A stretch of DNA of 64,000 bases from Amborella trichopoda (lineage: Eukaryota; Streptophyta; Magnoliopsida; Amborellales; Amborellaceae): the NCBI RefSeq assembly GCF_000471905.2, contig NW_006497083.1:1260170-1324169 (forward strand), written 5' to 3'. Within the stretch, counting starts at the first letter, position 1, and each line of letters starts with the position of its first letter. The notes beneath the pieces are model-generated. The model was not told where the DNA came from and searched no databases. It saw only the letters and a program-made list of their open reading frames with translations. This document shows, in pieces, positions 1 through 12,016 of the stretch. The translations under genes and the position numbers were made by a program.

Positions 1-1205
1 TGCCTGCGTGCACTCCAATAACAACAAATGGCCCCTCCCAATTAGGTTTGAATTTGCCGAAAGGGGGTTTGCAGGAGTGTGGAAGATTTTCTTGAGTATC
101 ATGTCTCCTTCCCTGAACTGTCGTAGAGCAACTTTACTTTGGTATGCTCTCTCGATTCTACGCCAGTAAGCAATAATATTTTGTGTTGCTCGTAGTCGTC
201 TTTCATCCAAATTAATGAGAGCAGCGATTCGTGCTTCGATTTTTTTTTCCTTATCTGAATTTTTATGAATAAGCACTCGGAGAGACGGTATATCAACTTC
301 AATGTGTAATATTGTTTCCATACCATACGCCAAAGAGTACGGGTTCATGTTCGTAGGAGTCTTCTCAGTTGTCCGGTAGGCCCATAGCGCGTCATTTAGC
401 TTTTCGTGCCAATCTTTGCCACCTTCTATAATTCTGTCTATAATTTTGAGAAGTCCTTTGTTTGCAGCCTTTGCTTGTCCATTTCCTTGAGGGTAGTAAG
501 GTGTGAAGAATTTATGCATTATCTCAAACTTTTTACACACCTTAGAGACCTTCTCATTTTTGAGATTGGATCCATTGTCAGTAATGATTGACTCAAGAAC
601 ACCGAACCTGAATACAATATTGTTCTTTATGAAACGAGCAACATGTTGTCCCTTTATTTGGACAAATGATGCGGCCTCTACCCATTTGGTGAAGTACTCT
701 GTAGCCGTTAATATAAAATGGTGGCCGTTTGAGGCTATCGATTAGATCATTTCGATGATATCAAGACCCTACATGGCAAACAGGCGGTGTTGAGTTGAGT
801 GGTACAGATGGTGCATGGATGAGGCCTCCATAAAGCTGACATTTGAGACACCTCTTTACGAGCTTCCAACAATCTTCAGCCATGGTGATCTAGTAATAAC
901 CTTGGCGCCTGATTTTCTGAGCTAAGGCGGCTGCGCCAGAATGACCTCCTTTATTGTGTAACTCTGTCAGTACTTGGTCGATTTTTGGCTGATCAAGACA
1001 CCGTAGAATGATGCCCTCAAAAGAATTTTTGAATAAGAGATCACCTCTTACTAAGAATCCCCAAGAAAACCTTCGAAGGGCTTCTTTATCCTTTTTGATG
1101 GCTCTTGCAGGGGATAACTCATCTTTCAGCAAGGATAGAACATCGTGGAGCCATGGTTTTGCCTTAATTAGCGCATTTGAAACCACGAGAGGCACTTCCC
1201 CATCG
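1..1205 (-). pseudogene. Element A integrase (partial, degraded)
   Basis: This is the integrase part of pol, which would insert the cDNA into the host genome. The N-terminal zinc-binding region is readable at 1195-890 (HNKGGHSGAAALA, then RCLKCQ about 30 residues later), an HHCC finger. The catalytic core follows in shifted frames: EYFTKWVEAA near 690 and ITDNGSN near 580, the latter holding the second catalytic Asp. NDALWAYRTTEKTP lies near 390-350. The C-terminal part (NWEGPFVV) lies at the left edge, so the end is missing. At least three frame changes are needed to follow it, so it is not functional. The order RNase H then integrase fits Ty3/gypsy. Confidence 0.85.
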
Positions 1206-1221
1206 TTCTCATTTTCTTGCT

Positions 1222-1771
1222 CTATTTCTTCTTTGATCCTTGGTGGGGAAGGATCATGTTTGTTCCTGATATAGAATGGCAGTGTGGTGATTTTGGAAGA
1301 ATATCAACCATTGAAGCAAGGGTCGCAAGGGCATCGGTGAACCAATTATTTTCCTTAATTACATGCTGAAAGGTGATTTTCATGAAATATGGGATCATCT
1401 TTTCCACCTTTTCTTGATAGGGCTTGAGATTATCTTCTTTCACCTTCCAAATCACTTGAACTTGGTTTATGACGAGTAAAGAATCACCAATCACTCGTAT
1501 TTGTTGGATTTTCATTCCCATGACAATCTCGAGCCCGGCTATCAAGGCTTCACATTCAGCAACGTTATTGATACATGGGAAATTCAATCCGTTGGTTGTT
1601 AGCATTAAAATCTTCTCGGGTGAGCGTAGTATGACTCCTATACTTGACCCGTATTCATTCCTTGCACCATCGAAGTATAACTCCCAAATTGATTCCTCAA
1701 TTGTGAAGAAGTTTTCATCAAGAAGATCCGTGTTGATGGGAGTGTTATCCAGTAGTGTGTGTTCAGCTTAG
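1222..1771 (-). pseudogene. Element A second (plant/archaeal-type) RNase H
   Basis: This domain follows the RT-linked RNase H and precedes integrase, an arrangement known for the Tat lineage. Visible motifs are ELYFDGARNEYGS (first catalytic Asp, near 1690-1650), ECEALIAGLE (Glu) and RVIGDSLLVINQV (second Asp), followed by ENNWFTDALATLAS. The longest open piece is 1605-1222 (127 codons); the first motif is in a different frame, so one frameshift separates them. The catalytic residues survive even though the frame does not. Homologous segments are at 11480-11905 (B) and 31714-32303 (C); D has lost it. Confidence 0.85.
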
Positions 1772-1789
1772 TGGTCAACAATGGCTTGT

Positions 1790-3370
1790 CCTTTGATCGA
1801 TTTTTTATTAACATATTCGATCTTGAACTCGTTGAATAGTATTCTCCACTTCACCAAACGTCCGTATTGGTCTCTCCAATAGGTACTTGAGTGGGTCTAA
1901 TTTTTAGATGAGCTTGACTGAATGAGATAAGACATAGTGTCTTAACTTTTACATGGCCCACATAAGCGTTAAGCAATGCTTCTCCACATCCGTGTATCTT
2001 CACTCACAGTCTATCATACTCTTGCTGATGTAATATATCGTTTGTTCTTTTTCATGGTCATCGTATTGTCCTAATATTGCTCCCATGGTCTTGTCTCTCA
2101 CTGACATGTATAGGAACAGGTGTTTGTCTGGACTAAAAGGACTAACGATGCGAGGTTCTACTTCTTGGCACTCATTAGCCCATATGAATGGGGTATCTTT
2201 CTTGAGTAGTCTATTAAATCACACACACTTGTCTACTAGTTGTGAGATGAAATGCCTTATGGCTTGTATGCCACCTTGCAGCCCACAAATTTATTTGATG
2301 TTTCAGGGAGAGGGCATTTCAATGATGGCTCGTATTTTGGAAGGGTCCACCTCAATTCCTCTTTGGTTTACTATAAAGCCTAGTAATTTTCTAGATTCAA
2401 CCTCAAAGGCACATTTTTTCTGATTGTGTTTGAGTAAATGTTTCCGAAGCCTTTCAAAAATGGTTCTCAGGTTGGGGAGATGATCAGGTTTGGTCTTCGA
2501 CTTGACCAGAATGTTGTCCACATAGTCTTCCATGATGGTGTGCATTAAGTTGTGGAAGATGCTAGTCATTGCCCGCTGATAAGTTGCCCCTACATTTTTT
2601 AAGCCGAAGGGCATGACTTTGTAGCAGTAAGTTTCCCATTGCATTATGAACGTAGTCTTGGTTTGGTCTTCTTCTGGCATGAAGATCTGATTGTAACCTG
2701 AGAAGCCGTTCATAAATGACAACATCTCGTGCCCGTGCCCCACAGTGTTGTCGACCAAGGCATCTATGTTTGGTAATGGAAAATTGTTCTTTGGGCATGT
2801 CTTGTTGAGGTCTCTTTAGTCAACACACATTCGGATCCTCTCGTCTTTCTTGGGTACGACCACTATGTTGGCCAACCATTCTGAGTAATCGACAGGGTTA
2901 ATGACCTTTTCTTTGAGCAGCTTGTCGATTTTTTCTTTAATTTTAAGCTCAAGGTGGGTCTTCTGATGTCGGAGTTTATGCCTTATAGGTTTGGCCCCTT
3001 TATTGAATATTAGGTGATGTTGCACCAATGTGGGATCTAGCCTCGGCATAATATCGTATGATCAGGCAAAGACATAACGATATTCCTTGAGAAAGGAAAT
3101 CATATTTTCCCGCTCCTCAGGAGATAGGGAGGTTCTAATCTTAGTTAACATTGGGTCCTTCTTAATTCCTAGTTTTATATCGATCGTCTCTTCGATGATA
3201 GTCGTTGGGTGACCATCGAACCTCTTCTTGAATTGCTCAACATGGGAAGTGAGTTCCTCAAGTTGAGGGATTTCTTCAGACTCTTGACTCTCTTGATCTT
3301 TGTCCTTGTCATCCAATTCATCATCTTGGGTATTGTGCATCGTTATCAGGCTATCTTGAGTGTTCGCCAT
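1790..3370 (-). pseudogene. Element A reverse transcriptase and linked RNase H
   Basis: This would copy element RNA into DNA. Order on the minus strand: an acidic pre-RT segment (3370-3062, ending LSPEERENMISFLKEYRYVF), the RT N-terminus (3049-2816, with ANIVVVPKKDERIRMC), palm and fingers (2758-2303, with MPFGLKNVGATYQRAM), then RNase H pieces near 2140-1960 (EQTIYYISKSM). The catalytic box normally written YVDD reads YVDN here, losing the second Asp. A stop interrupts the conserved tyrosine position after CVD near 2818. RNase H is split by stops. The copy is dead both by frame and by active site. Confidence 0.9.
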
Positions 3371-4074
3371 TTTTGAAAATTATTTTTCATTATTTTCAGT
3401 TTTATCATGTTTTGATTTTTCAACGATTTTTTACATAACACAAGAGGTGTCCCTTATGAGACTCACGAGAGAAATGTTGGGGACTAGATGCTCATGGTGG
3501 TTAGATGGCCACCTTACGCCTATCCATTTTTTGGCATTGGGACTTGAAGGTGCCGCTGGTATGCTTCTAGTGACCCTCGAGTTAAGGAAGTGATTGACCA
3601 ATTCTGTTCTTGGGTTTGAATCAGTTGATGAGCAGGTTTAGCTGTGTTAGAGCTGATTGTGCATATCTTCAAATCCAGGTCAGTAAAAACGTCTTCAATT
3701 CCCAGTTCTTGAGTGTGCTGAGATGTGGAAGAAGAGTTATTCCCCATTGGGGATTCAAGGATCACCTTAGGCCATTTTGAAGGACGGGCATCAAGAGGAT
3801 CGAGGCTTTGAATAGCTCCAGATACAAAGCCCGGATAGCTTGAAGGCTTCATCCCACTTTGCAATAAGGTGAGAGAACACCTGAGACCTGTTAGATCTCT
3901 GTGTTAAGTTTTGGCTTTGAATGATTCATAAATTGCCTTTGGTATGCCTTGCCATTGACTACCCAAGCCTTGGCCTGTTTGGAAGCCTTGAGAGAAGAGC
4001 ATGTTCCAAGCTTCTAGGGACCCGAAACCATATCAATGTTGACATTGGATAATGTCATCCATCGATGCAGAAGT
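3371..4074 (-). other. Element A protease-RT spacer
   Basis: No enzyme domain is visible. One open piece at 3864-3520 contains MKPSSYPGFVSG and SKWPKVILESP. Related peptides occur at the same place in B (14094-13861), C (about 29690-29900) and D (38599-38853), so it is a conserved part of the polyprotein between protease and RT whose function I do not recognise. The rest of the stretch is frame-broken. Confidence 0.6.
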
Positions 4075-4921
4075 TTACAAAATTTGAGGAACATGATCGC
4101 CGGCCTCTAAGCATAAGGTGGCACAATCGGCTTGTTCGAAGGAAGCGAGCGGGATTTCTCTTAGCTCAACTCCTACAGCTAGCTTCCCGTTATGTATATT
4201 AGGATTGAGAAAAGCAGGGGGTTCAGCACATACTTTTGCGATGCCGTTTCTAGTATGAAATTTGAGGCATTGATGGAGTGTAGAGGTGACCACGAGGTTT
4301 TCTTGTAGCCATAGTCTTCTTAACAGCATGTTAAAACATAAAACATTATCACTTGGACGGTAGGGCGGATCTTAAGTGTGAGAGGCAATATGCGTTCAGC
4401 TTGTCTTTTGGTTCCGTCATATGGACATGGCTCGAAGTCATCCGGGCTTTTTCCTAACTGCTTCACTGTTTTCATAAAGCATATGTTTAAGGATGCCCCA
4501 TCATCAACAAGCACTCTTCGTATCTCATATCCTTTCATGAAGACGGTGATGTGCAGAGGTTGGACATGAAATCGAATGAAGCTGGCTGGGATGTCATCGT
4601 CTGTGAACACGATTGGTATTGGTGTCATCAGCTGGTTGATCATTCCACACAACTCATCCGGCTGTGTGTTGCTCGAGATGTGTGTCTTAAAAGGACCTTC
4701 TCGATCTGGGCTCTATGTGTTGGTGAATTGGTGAGTAGCTCCAAGATGGAGGTTTGAGCGTGGTTCTTCCCAAGATGAGTTAGTAGATTGTAGATGGTTG
4801 CAGATCCTTGAATTTCCTTGTTCGGCTCATGATCTACGACCACTGCTAGTTGTTTCGTTTTCGAGGTATTTTCCATTCTTTCATCGAGAGTATCGCCCAT
4901 CAATTGAATGAGTTTGAACAC
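4075..4921 (-). pseudogene. Element A aspartic protease region
   Basis: This would be the retropepsin that cleaves the polyprotein. The active-site segment RVLVDDGASLNIC lies in the piece 4652-4320; plant Ty3/gypsy proteases often show D-N-G or D-T-G here, so the DDG form is a variant. The second conserved part (LWLQENLVVTSTLHQCLKF) is at 4329-4240 in another frame, so at least one frameshift splits the enzyme. The upstream piece 4921-4640 (MADTL-like GDTLDERM, then SILELLTNSPTHRAQIEK) is a gag-protease linker conserved in B, C and D. Confidence 0.8.
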
Positions 4922-5064
4922 TCGGCCTCTTCGAGTTAAGGAGTCGACCTCGCCAGCTTGAAGCTCGATAGGGCCAACCCTAGCAAGAGTAATGGGAGAC
5001 TTTGGGTTGTTGGCCCCTTATTTGGAAGATGACGCCTTTTCATTGGTCCTGACCATATGAATCT

Positions 5065-6811
5065 CTAGTGTGTCATCTTCGTCATATCGTTCCCATTTGG
5101 AAGGTTATCGAGGTTTGGAGATGAAGGGCTTCCTCTTAGGAGCCTCAAAAGACCATCGGGTTCTTGAAAGTGATGATCGCAAGCCAATATGAACTGACTG
5201 GGATCCTCTTCTTCGTCTCCACACTGAATCATGTGAATGACAATGTTCTCTTTCGAGTTGTCTTGAGCTCCATGCTTTTCAGTCGTTGTGGCCATATTTT
5301 TAGGAAGAGGATTTGTGAAGATACAAATCTTTTTTATTAGGGTCTTCGATAGGTTGATTTCTAGGTGCGAAAGTGATGTCACCCCTATTGATTAACCCTT
5401 AAATCATCTGTTTTAAATATATGCAGTTTTGAGTATCATGAGCATGGTTTTGATGTCATTTGCACTACCTCCCCTTATCCGTGACTTGAAATGATGGTTC
5501 TAATGGTGGTGGGAGATAAACGATATTCTTAGCCAAGAGTAATTCCAACACTTTTTCTGATGGGTCTTTAACAGGGGTGAAATTATCCTCTCACCTTTGG
5601 TTATTATTTTGAGTGTTGGCTTTAGGCTGACCCCTTTGTTACGTTGAGTAGCTGACCCTTGGGCTGATCCGTTAACGACGATCTCATTAACCTAACCAAA
5701 AGCATTCCCCTTGTTTTTGTTCATATTTTGAGGAGCTGTAATCCGCTTGTTATCAGGCTTGGTGCTAAGGGGTGTCCCTCTGGCCCTTTCATGTGGCGGC
5801 ACCCGCTCAATCATGGAATCGAAAGAGTGGGGGATAAGACCTTGGCTTAAGAAGGTCCTGTACTTGGGAGCAGCATTCTCTAAGACTATAGAGATCTTGG
5901 CTAGGTCTGTAAGTGGACATTCTATGACTCTCATTGCCGCCTCGTGGAATCAATTGATGAAACCCTCGAAGGATTCTCTTGGATTTTGTTTTGTTGCACT
6001 GAGTTTGTCTAGGGAGAGAGGTCTTGGTGTCGACCTGCAGTAGTGAGCGAGGAATAGGCTGAACATTTCATCTGGAGTGATGCGTGGTCGAGCGTACATT
6101 GTTCTCCGATGCCAGTTCAAGGCCTCACCAGTCAATGTTTGTGAAAAGATGGCCTTCAGTTGGTTAGGCCTGTCTCGCAAAGCTCGAGCGGAGAGGAGTT
6201 ACTAGTTGATGTGAGTATCTGGATCGCTCTTCCCATTGAACTTGTTTCTAAATTCAGGGACGAAAAATCCTACGGAAAGGTCTTCTCATTGAACTTGAGG
6301 GCAGTTAGGACACCTACCTCACCTAAGGGTCGGTTTGAGTTGACACCTCTTCTTCGTAAAGTGTTCAGGACAACATGAGCAATACTATGGTGGCTCGAGG
6401 TTGGGTTTGAACCCTTAGATCTAAGTAGGTCTTGGTTTTGAGATCGTTGCACCTCAGAGTTATCTTGGTTCGAGTTACGAGAATTGGCTTTAGATGTTGC
6501 ATGAATTCTTCCCTCACTCGACTTCTACTTTGGTTGCCTAAAATCCCATATAGGACAACGCTTGGTCGGACTCCCTGACTATTCAAGGTTTTTCGAGTGG
6601 AACCGGCTTTTCGGGACACACAGATCTCAGGATTATGAATGGATGCTTGAGACTCTACCTCTAATTGAGAACTTGGGCGTTGGATAATGAATTGTCCTGA
6701 GGTCTGTCGATAACTCCAAAGGATTACAACATACTGGTCCCTAGGTTTAGGTAAGTTAGGCTTAGGGTCGGCCGTAGAGCAATCATCATGGTCGCCTTGA
6801 GTGACTGACAT
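5065..6811 (-). pseudogene. Element A gag
   Basis: This would form the capsid-like particle. The start is placed at 6811 because MSVTQGDHDD with a CACCATG context recurs at the corresponding place in B (17380) and C (26341); an upstream in-frame ATG at 6868 is not shared. Pieces in order: 6811-6365 (N-terminal, low similarity to anything named), 6180-5950 (RPNQLKAIFSQTLTGEALNW and KQNPRESFEGFI, the retrotransposon gag core), 5934-5692 (SFDSMIERVPPHERARG), a zinc-knuckle-like stretch at about 5465-5410 (HQNHAHDTQNC, with a stop inside) and 5382-5065. Compared with B, about 0.4 kb near 6300 is missing (the proline/glutamine-rich part). Confidence 0.8.
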
Positions 6812-7906
6812 GGTGACTGCTTTTGGCTGGGTTACAAAATCTAGACTTTGGTAAGATCTAAACTCCATGACTCAGGGCAAACCTAACGTGACACAAGGGG
6901 CAAAAACCTTAGATAAGATTAGACTGGAACCTAGACTTACTAGACTCAATGGATTTTGATTAAGACTTTGAACTAGGGTAAGCCTAATCTACCTCTAAAG
7001 GCAATTCTTAAACTTAGACCTATGCTAGAACCTAGGCTAAGATCTAGACTAGATGGTGCACGAGTCTCGGCTTGGACCAAGAGTGGGTTTAGCTTTGGAG
7101 GGGTAAGCAACCCTAATGTATTTTATGTTTTTATTTTTTATTTTTTTTATCTTTTTAATTTTGATGAAACATAGTTAAACTAAGGATGATGAAAGCAGGT
7201 AAAATATGATTTCAATCAAAATAAACAAACTAAAATAAAACCAAAAGGGCAGAAATGGAACAAATCTGTCTAGAGAAAAATATTTTTTTTTTATTTTTTA
7301 AAATTTTATTTTAGGTCAAAAATTGGTCAACACGGAGCCAAAGGTCCCTGAAATAGTTATGTGGGGTCCCAGAATATATCTGGGACACTTGCAGTTGGGC
7401 GACACGGGTGGTGTCACCCAAGCCGCACTAGTGGTGTCGCCCTTGTAGGGTGGGCCACATGGCTGGTATCACCCAAAATATTATTATTTTTATATTTTTT
7501 TATATTTTCATATTATTAATATTAATGAAATACGACTACTTTAAAATTGGAAGAAGCAGAAACTAAAAATATTTATGATGAAATAAATTAAAATAAAGTA
7601 AAATGGAATAGCCTAGATTGAAATGAAAAATCTTTTTTCTGTATTTTTAAAAATTTTATTTTGATTTGAATTTTTTTGTGAAGGCATAAAAGAGTCTCTA
7701 GAACATATCCACTTTGTTCTAGAGGTTTTTGAGACCTTTGAATTTGTACAACACTGGGAGTTTCCCCAAGAAAAAGCAGGGTAGGTTTCAGAGCACCGAA
7801 ACCCTGGATTCTAGTCAACGCCGACTTTTGGGACCTTTTGTGACTAAAAATAGTGAAAAAAAGTAAATAAAAATTGCATTTTGATGCTTGGATCAAGCTC
7901 GAAATA
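6812..7906 (-). other. Element A untranslated leader
   Basis: This is noncoding sequence between the primer site and gag. It is rich in short CTAGG and CTTAGAC words, and holds three copies of the 23-bp family palindrome (7397-7419, about 7421-7442 and 7452-7474). B has a longer leader with matching blocks at both ends. No ORF of note. Confidence 0.65.
7397..7474. repeat. Three 23-bp palindromic dyads in the A leader
   Basis: The copy at 7397-7419 has arms GGGCGACAC and GTGTCACCC around GGGTG. The next two (about 7421-7442 and 7452-7474) are more worn. They belong to the dyad family found throughout elements A to D. Confidence 0.75.
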
Positions 7907-7924
7907 GCCCCATGGTGGGCGCCA
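7907..7924 (-). promoter_or_regulatory. Element A primer-binding site
   Basis: Read on the minus strand, TGGCGCCCACCATGGGGC starts three bases after the LTR end. It would pair with a tRNA 3' end to prime minus-strand cDNA. The TGGCGCC start is shared with Athila/Tat-type elements; the exact tRNA (Arg or Asp type) should be settled by comparison with tRNA 3' ends. B has the same site with one change. Confidence 0.8.
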
Positions 7925-7927
7925 AAC

Positions 7928-9121
7928 TGTTTACGATAAAAATCTGACAGATCTTCCGATAAAGATCTCTCAATTTTAACACCTTAAACTAATTAAAAAG
8001 ATATAAATAAAGTGGTAGAAAAATTGGGACAGATCGAATTCAGATCTGATGCCAGATTTTCCAAGAAACAAGCAGATATACTCTCAGATCTGTGGCAGAG
8101 ATAACATCATCTAGAGTATTAAAATACGATTTTTAAGATAAGTTAATAGATGAAAAAAAAATAACAGAAGAAAAATAGTAAAAAGAAGAAGAAAGAGAGA
8201 GGAATAAATAATACCAAACCGGGCCTGATGGCTCGAGATTCTCGAGCCTTCGAGGGCTCACCCGTATCAGAACCGGTCCTCTATGCTTCTCTGATTCAGA
8301 TGTTGACCAGCAGATCTCTGGTGTAAAGGGTTAGATCTTGGGTTTTTTTTCCCTAATTCTCGTTTTAATCTTGGTTTTTTGTGCCGTAGGACTAGGTTTT
8401 CTCAGTCTTGGGGGTTAGGACTTTAGGACGCTAGAGTTTCTATTTTCTCTAAGGTTTTCAATCTAGAGATTTTTCTAAATCTGTCAGTATTTCTCTGGGT
8501 TTGGAGGAGAACTTCCTTAGTTTTCTAAGGGTTATGTGATCTTAGAGGTTGAATATGAATTCTGAGATTTTCACTAATTTTTTGAGATTTTTCCTAAATT
8601 TTTAGGAATTTTCAAAGGGTTTTTCCTATTTTTGATATTTTTGGATTATTTTCCTAATTTTTGAAATTTCTAAGGTTTTTTTGGTCTCCTTTTGGGTTAG
8701 GGAGAAGGAGTATTTATAAGATTCAATTGTTATTTTTCCTAAACGTTTTGGAGGTTTTTCGGTATTTTTTGGATTTATCTTTAAGTTTCAACCTTATCTA
8801 ATTAAAGAAAACGTATTTACTGTGTCATCAGATGTGTTGATTGCATCATCAGCTTGTGTTTGGGCCTGTCAGGCCCGTTACGGCCTAGCCTACGGCCCAT
8901 CAGTTCGGTCTCACAGAGACTAAATTATCATTTATTATATCTTTTTTCCGTAGGTCCGATTCAGGCGATTCTTGGACCGTTGGAAAGCTCTTAGGCTCTA
9001 CTTCAAAATGCGATAGAATTTGGGTAATTTTGGATTAATTAAATTAGGTCTACTAGGATAATGTTATCCTAAGGGTTTAAAAAACTATAGAATTTGTCAG
9101 ATTTAAAATGGGGTGTCTACA
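7928..9121 (-). repeat. Element A 5' LTR (1194 bp)
   Basis: In minus orientation it starts TGTAGACACCCC and ends CGTAAACA, next to the primer site. The same terminal sequences bound the LTRs of B, C and D. A TATA-like box lies at 8713-8719. Unlike the other family LTRs it contains no clear copy of the 23-bp palindrome, so it represents a different subfamily or has lost them. It serves as promoter and 5' end of A. Confidence 0.88.
8713..8719 (-). promoter_or_regulatory. TATA-like box in element A LTR
   Basis: The minus strand reads CTTATAAATA in the middle of the LTR. D and C have a TATAAA at a comparable place in their LTRs (33634-33639 and 61636-61641), which supports it as the U3 promoter. 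Confidence 0.55.
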
Positions 9122-10060
9122 CATACGCACACATAGGGATGAGTTTGCCTCATTTTACTTCAGGGGATCCAGCTGAGAGAAAAATGCTCCCAGACTAGCC
9201 AATTTCATCATTCGCGAGGTTCACCCATCTCTGATATGTGGTAGTTGGCAGTTATATTCATACAACCATGGGGCGCCTTGCTAGTTTCAAGCCTTCATAA
9301 CAGGCATAGGAAGTTGACTTTGAGACCGAGGCCAGATTGACTAATAGTTTAACCTCTTATATTGATGGATGAAGTCTTTTCTAAAAATAGTTTTTTTTTG
9401 AAAAAAATGGATGGTTTTAACAATCAAAATTAAAAAGCATTTTCAAAAGGGATGGGCCTTACAGTTTTGCCTCTTGTGCCCCTTTGGTGGTCATTTTCTT
9501 TATCACGTTTTACCCAAAGCTAATGAAAGGATTTCCTTTTAGGATCGTGAGACCTCAAAAGTCTCAAAGTTGTCGTTTTACATTTGGAGCCTTCATCCTG
9601 TGCTTCGCGGGTCCATGAAGAGTTCTCTGGGTTCTTGCCGGGCTTCCATCTTGGAGAAGTCTCTACGTTCTTCTAGGGTCCATTGAAGTCACTTAGGTTT
9701 TCCATTTATATCACCCTCCCACATCTTTTTAAGCTGGTTCTGTTGGGAACCTACAAGGTTTAGGAGGAGTCTTCATCCTTGGGTCTGCTTGTGCAGTATT
9801 GTTGGAACTTGTACGTACTTGTTTGTACTTGATTGTTTTGAATCAGAAGCTCCTTCATGGAGATTACTATTATTATTATTATTATTTTCTTCCTTTACCC
9901 GTGATGCCTTTTCAGGTTTTCACCACGTCCATTTTTCATATTTTTATTTTTATTTTTTCTTTGTGATGCCTTTTCAGGTTTTCACCACGTCCATTTTTCA
10001 TATTTTTATTTTCTTTTTTTCTTTGTGATGCCGTTTCAGGTTTTCACCATGTTTTTGAGC
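9122..10060 (-). other. Element B 3' untranslated region (interrupted)
   Basis: This aligns block by block with D 40850-41690 and C 58465-59365, for example the stretch that reads TGAAGTAAAATGAGG on the minus strand at 9160-9146. It stops at GTATG next to the LTR of A, where C continues GTATGACGG. No coding potential is recognised. Confidence 0.75.
9901..10050 (-). repeat. 62-bp tandem repeat just 3' of integrase (B)
   Basis: Three units start at 9901, 9963 and 10025. On the minus strand each contains GGTGAAAACCTGAAAAGGC followed by ATCAC. Related two-copy repeats follow integrase in D (40855-40945) and C (58504-58583), and similar words occur in F (22796-22921). Confidence 0.85.
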
Positions 10061-11400
10061 CCGTTACGGGTAGTAGTTTCTGAGATACATCGCATTAATG
10101 GGGTCGTTGAGTTCATACCCCTCCAGATTTTTTATCTTGTACGAATTGCCTGCGTGCACTCGAGTAACCATGAATGGCCCCTCCCAATTAGGTTTGAACT
10201 TGCCTGAAGGATATGGATTTGCAGGAGTGTAGAAGATTTTCTTAAGTACTATGTCCCCTTCTCTGAATTGTCAAGGAACGACTTTCCTTTGGTGTGCCCT
10301 CTCGATTCTATGCTGGTAACCAACAATATTTTGTGTTGCTCGTAATCGTCTTTCATCCAAATCAATGAGGACAACGATTCGTGCTTCAATATTTTGTTCC
10401 TCATCTAAAATTTTATGAATGAGCACTCTAAGAAATGGTATCTTAACTTCAATGGGTTGTACTACTTCCATTCCGTACAGCAATGAGTATGAGGTCATGC
10501 CAGTAGGAGTCTTCTCAGTTGTCCGGTAGGCCCATAGCACGTTGTTTAGCTTTTCGTGCCATTCTTTGCCACATTTTATTATTCTATCTATTATTTTGAG
10601 AAGTCCTTTGTTTGTGGCATTCGCTTGTCCGTTCCTTGAGTGTAGTAAGGTGTGGGGAATTTCTCCGTTATCCCGAACTTTTTACACACATTTGTGACCT
10701 TTCATTTTTGAAATTGGATCCATTGTCAGTAATGATTGACCCAGGAACGTCAAACCTAAAAACATTGTTGTTCTTTATGAAACGAGCGACATGTTGTCCC
10801 TCAATTTTGACAAATGATGCAGCCTCTACCCATTTGTGAAGTACTATGTAGCCTTAATATGAAACGGTGGCCGTTTGAGGCTTTGGTGAGATCATTTCGA
10901 TTATATCAAAACCCCACATGGCAAAGGGCCATGCGGGCGGTGTGGAGTTGAGTGGAACGGACGGTGCATGGATGAAGTCTCTATATAGTTGACATTTGGG
11001 ACACTCCTTAACGAACTTCCAACAATCTTCAACTATGGTGGTCCAGTAATAGCCTTGGTGCCTGATTTTCTAAGCTAAGGCGGCTGTCCTAGAATGACCT
11101 CTTTCATTGTGTAACTTTGTCAGTACTTGGTCGATTTTTGGTTGATCGAGACACCATAGAATGATGCCATTGAAGGATTTCTTGAACATGAGGTCACCTC
11201 TTACTAAGAATCCCATAGAAACCTTCGAAGGGCTTCTTTATCATTTTTGGTTGCTCCGTCGGGGTATAACCCAACTTTCAACAAGGACATAACTCGTGGA
11301 ACTGTGGCTTTGCCTTAGCTAGTGCATCAGAAGCCACGAGAGACACTTCCCCATCGTTCTCATTTTCTTGCTCTATTTCTTCTTCAATCCTTGGCGGTGA
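10061..11400 (-). pseudogene. Element B integrase
   Basis: The N-terminal finger is seen near 11120-11010 (HNERGHSRTAALA, then CPKCQLY). The catalytic core follows: WGFDIIEM near 10910 (first Asp), KWVEAASFVKIEGQHVARF near 10800 and SIITDNGSNFKNE near 10730 (second Asp). The region expected to hold the catalytic Glu is frameshifted. The piece 10540-10271 (WAYRTTEKTPTGMTSYSLL) follows, and the C-terminus ends near 10061 before the 62-bp repeats. No chromodomain is seen. At least three frame changes make it inactive. It is the most complete integrase of the family in the window. Confidence 0.85.
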
Positions 11401-11479
11401 AGGGTCATGTTTGTGATGTAAAGTGGCAGCATGTGATTTCTTGAGGAATATCGTCTATTGAAGCAAGGGTTGCAAGGGT

Positions 11480-11905
11480 GTCGACAAACCAATTATTTTC
11501 CCTAGTTACGTGTTGGGAGGTGATTTTCTTAAAATATGGGATCATCTTTGATAAGGTTTGAGATTTTCTTCTTTCACCTTCCAAATCCCTTGAACTTGGT
11601 TTATGACTAATAGAGAATCACCAATCACTCGTATTTGTTGGATTTTCATTCTCATGGCATTCTCAAGCCCAGCTATCAAGGCTTCATATTTAGCAATGTT
11701 ATTGGTACATGGGAAATTCAATCTGATGGCTGTGGCATTAAAATATTCTCTGGTGAGCATAATATGACTCATATACCTGACCCATATTCGTTTTTTGCAC
11801 CATCGAAGTATAGCTCCCAAATTAAGTCCTCAATTATGAAAAGGTTCTCATCAAGGAGATCTGTGTTAACGGGAGTGTCTTCTGGCAGTTTGTGTTCAGT
11901 TAAGT
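11480..11905 (-). pseudogene. Element B second RNase H
   Basis: Motifs are IWELYFDGAKNEYGSGI (near 11820-11770) and then, in another frame, YEALIAGLENAMRM and RVIGDSLLVINQVQGIW (11700-11580). These are the Asp, Glu and Asp positions of the plant-type RNase H. One frameshift lies near 11760. It would degrade RNA in RNA-DNA hybrids. Confidence 0.82.
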
Positions 11906-12016
11906 GGTCAACAATAGCTTGTCCTTTGATCGATTTTTGAGTAACATATTCGATCTCAAACTCGCTCAATAGCATTCTCCACTTCGCCAAACGTTCGTTG
12001 AGGACTGGTCTCTCCA

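Larger units (their letters stand above)
1..9121 (-). mobile_element. Element A: Tat-type Ty3/gypsy LTR retrotransposon, 5' part
   Basis: Read on the minus strand the order is 5' LTR (9121 to 7928), primer site, leader, gag, protease, RT-RNase H, second RNase H and integrase, which runs off the left edge. The 3' untranslated region and 3' LTR are therefore outside the window. The Tat assignment rests on the TGGCGCC primer site, the extra plant-type RNase H before integrase and the absence of a chromodomain. All reading frames carry stops and frameshifts. The LTR begins exactly where the 3' untranslated region of B is interrupted, so A is read as an insertion into B; the presumed 5-bp target copy on the right is CATAC (9122-9126). 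Confidence 0.85.

Noticed and set aside
7928..9121. One LTR shared by A and B (tandem element from LTR-LTR recombination)
   Set aside because: The B sequence next to this LTR lacks the polypurine tract and the last kilobases of 3' region present in C and D, and stops at GTATG where C continues. Insertion of A into the B 3' region explains it better.
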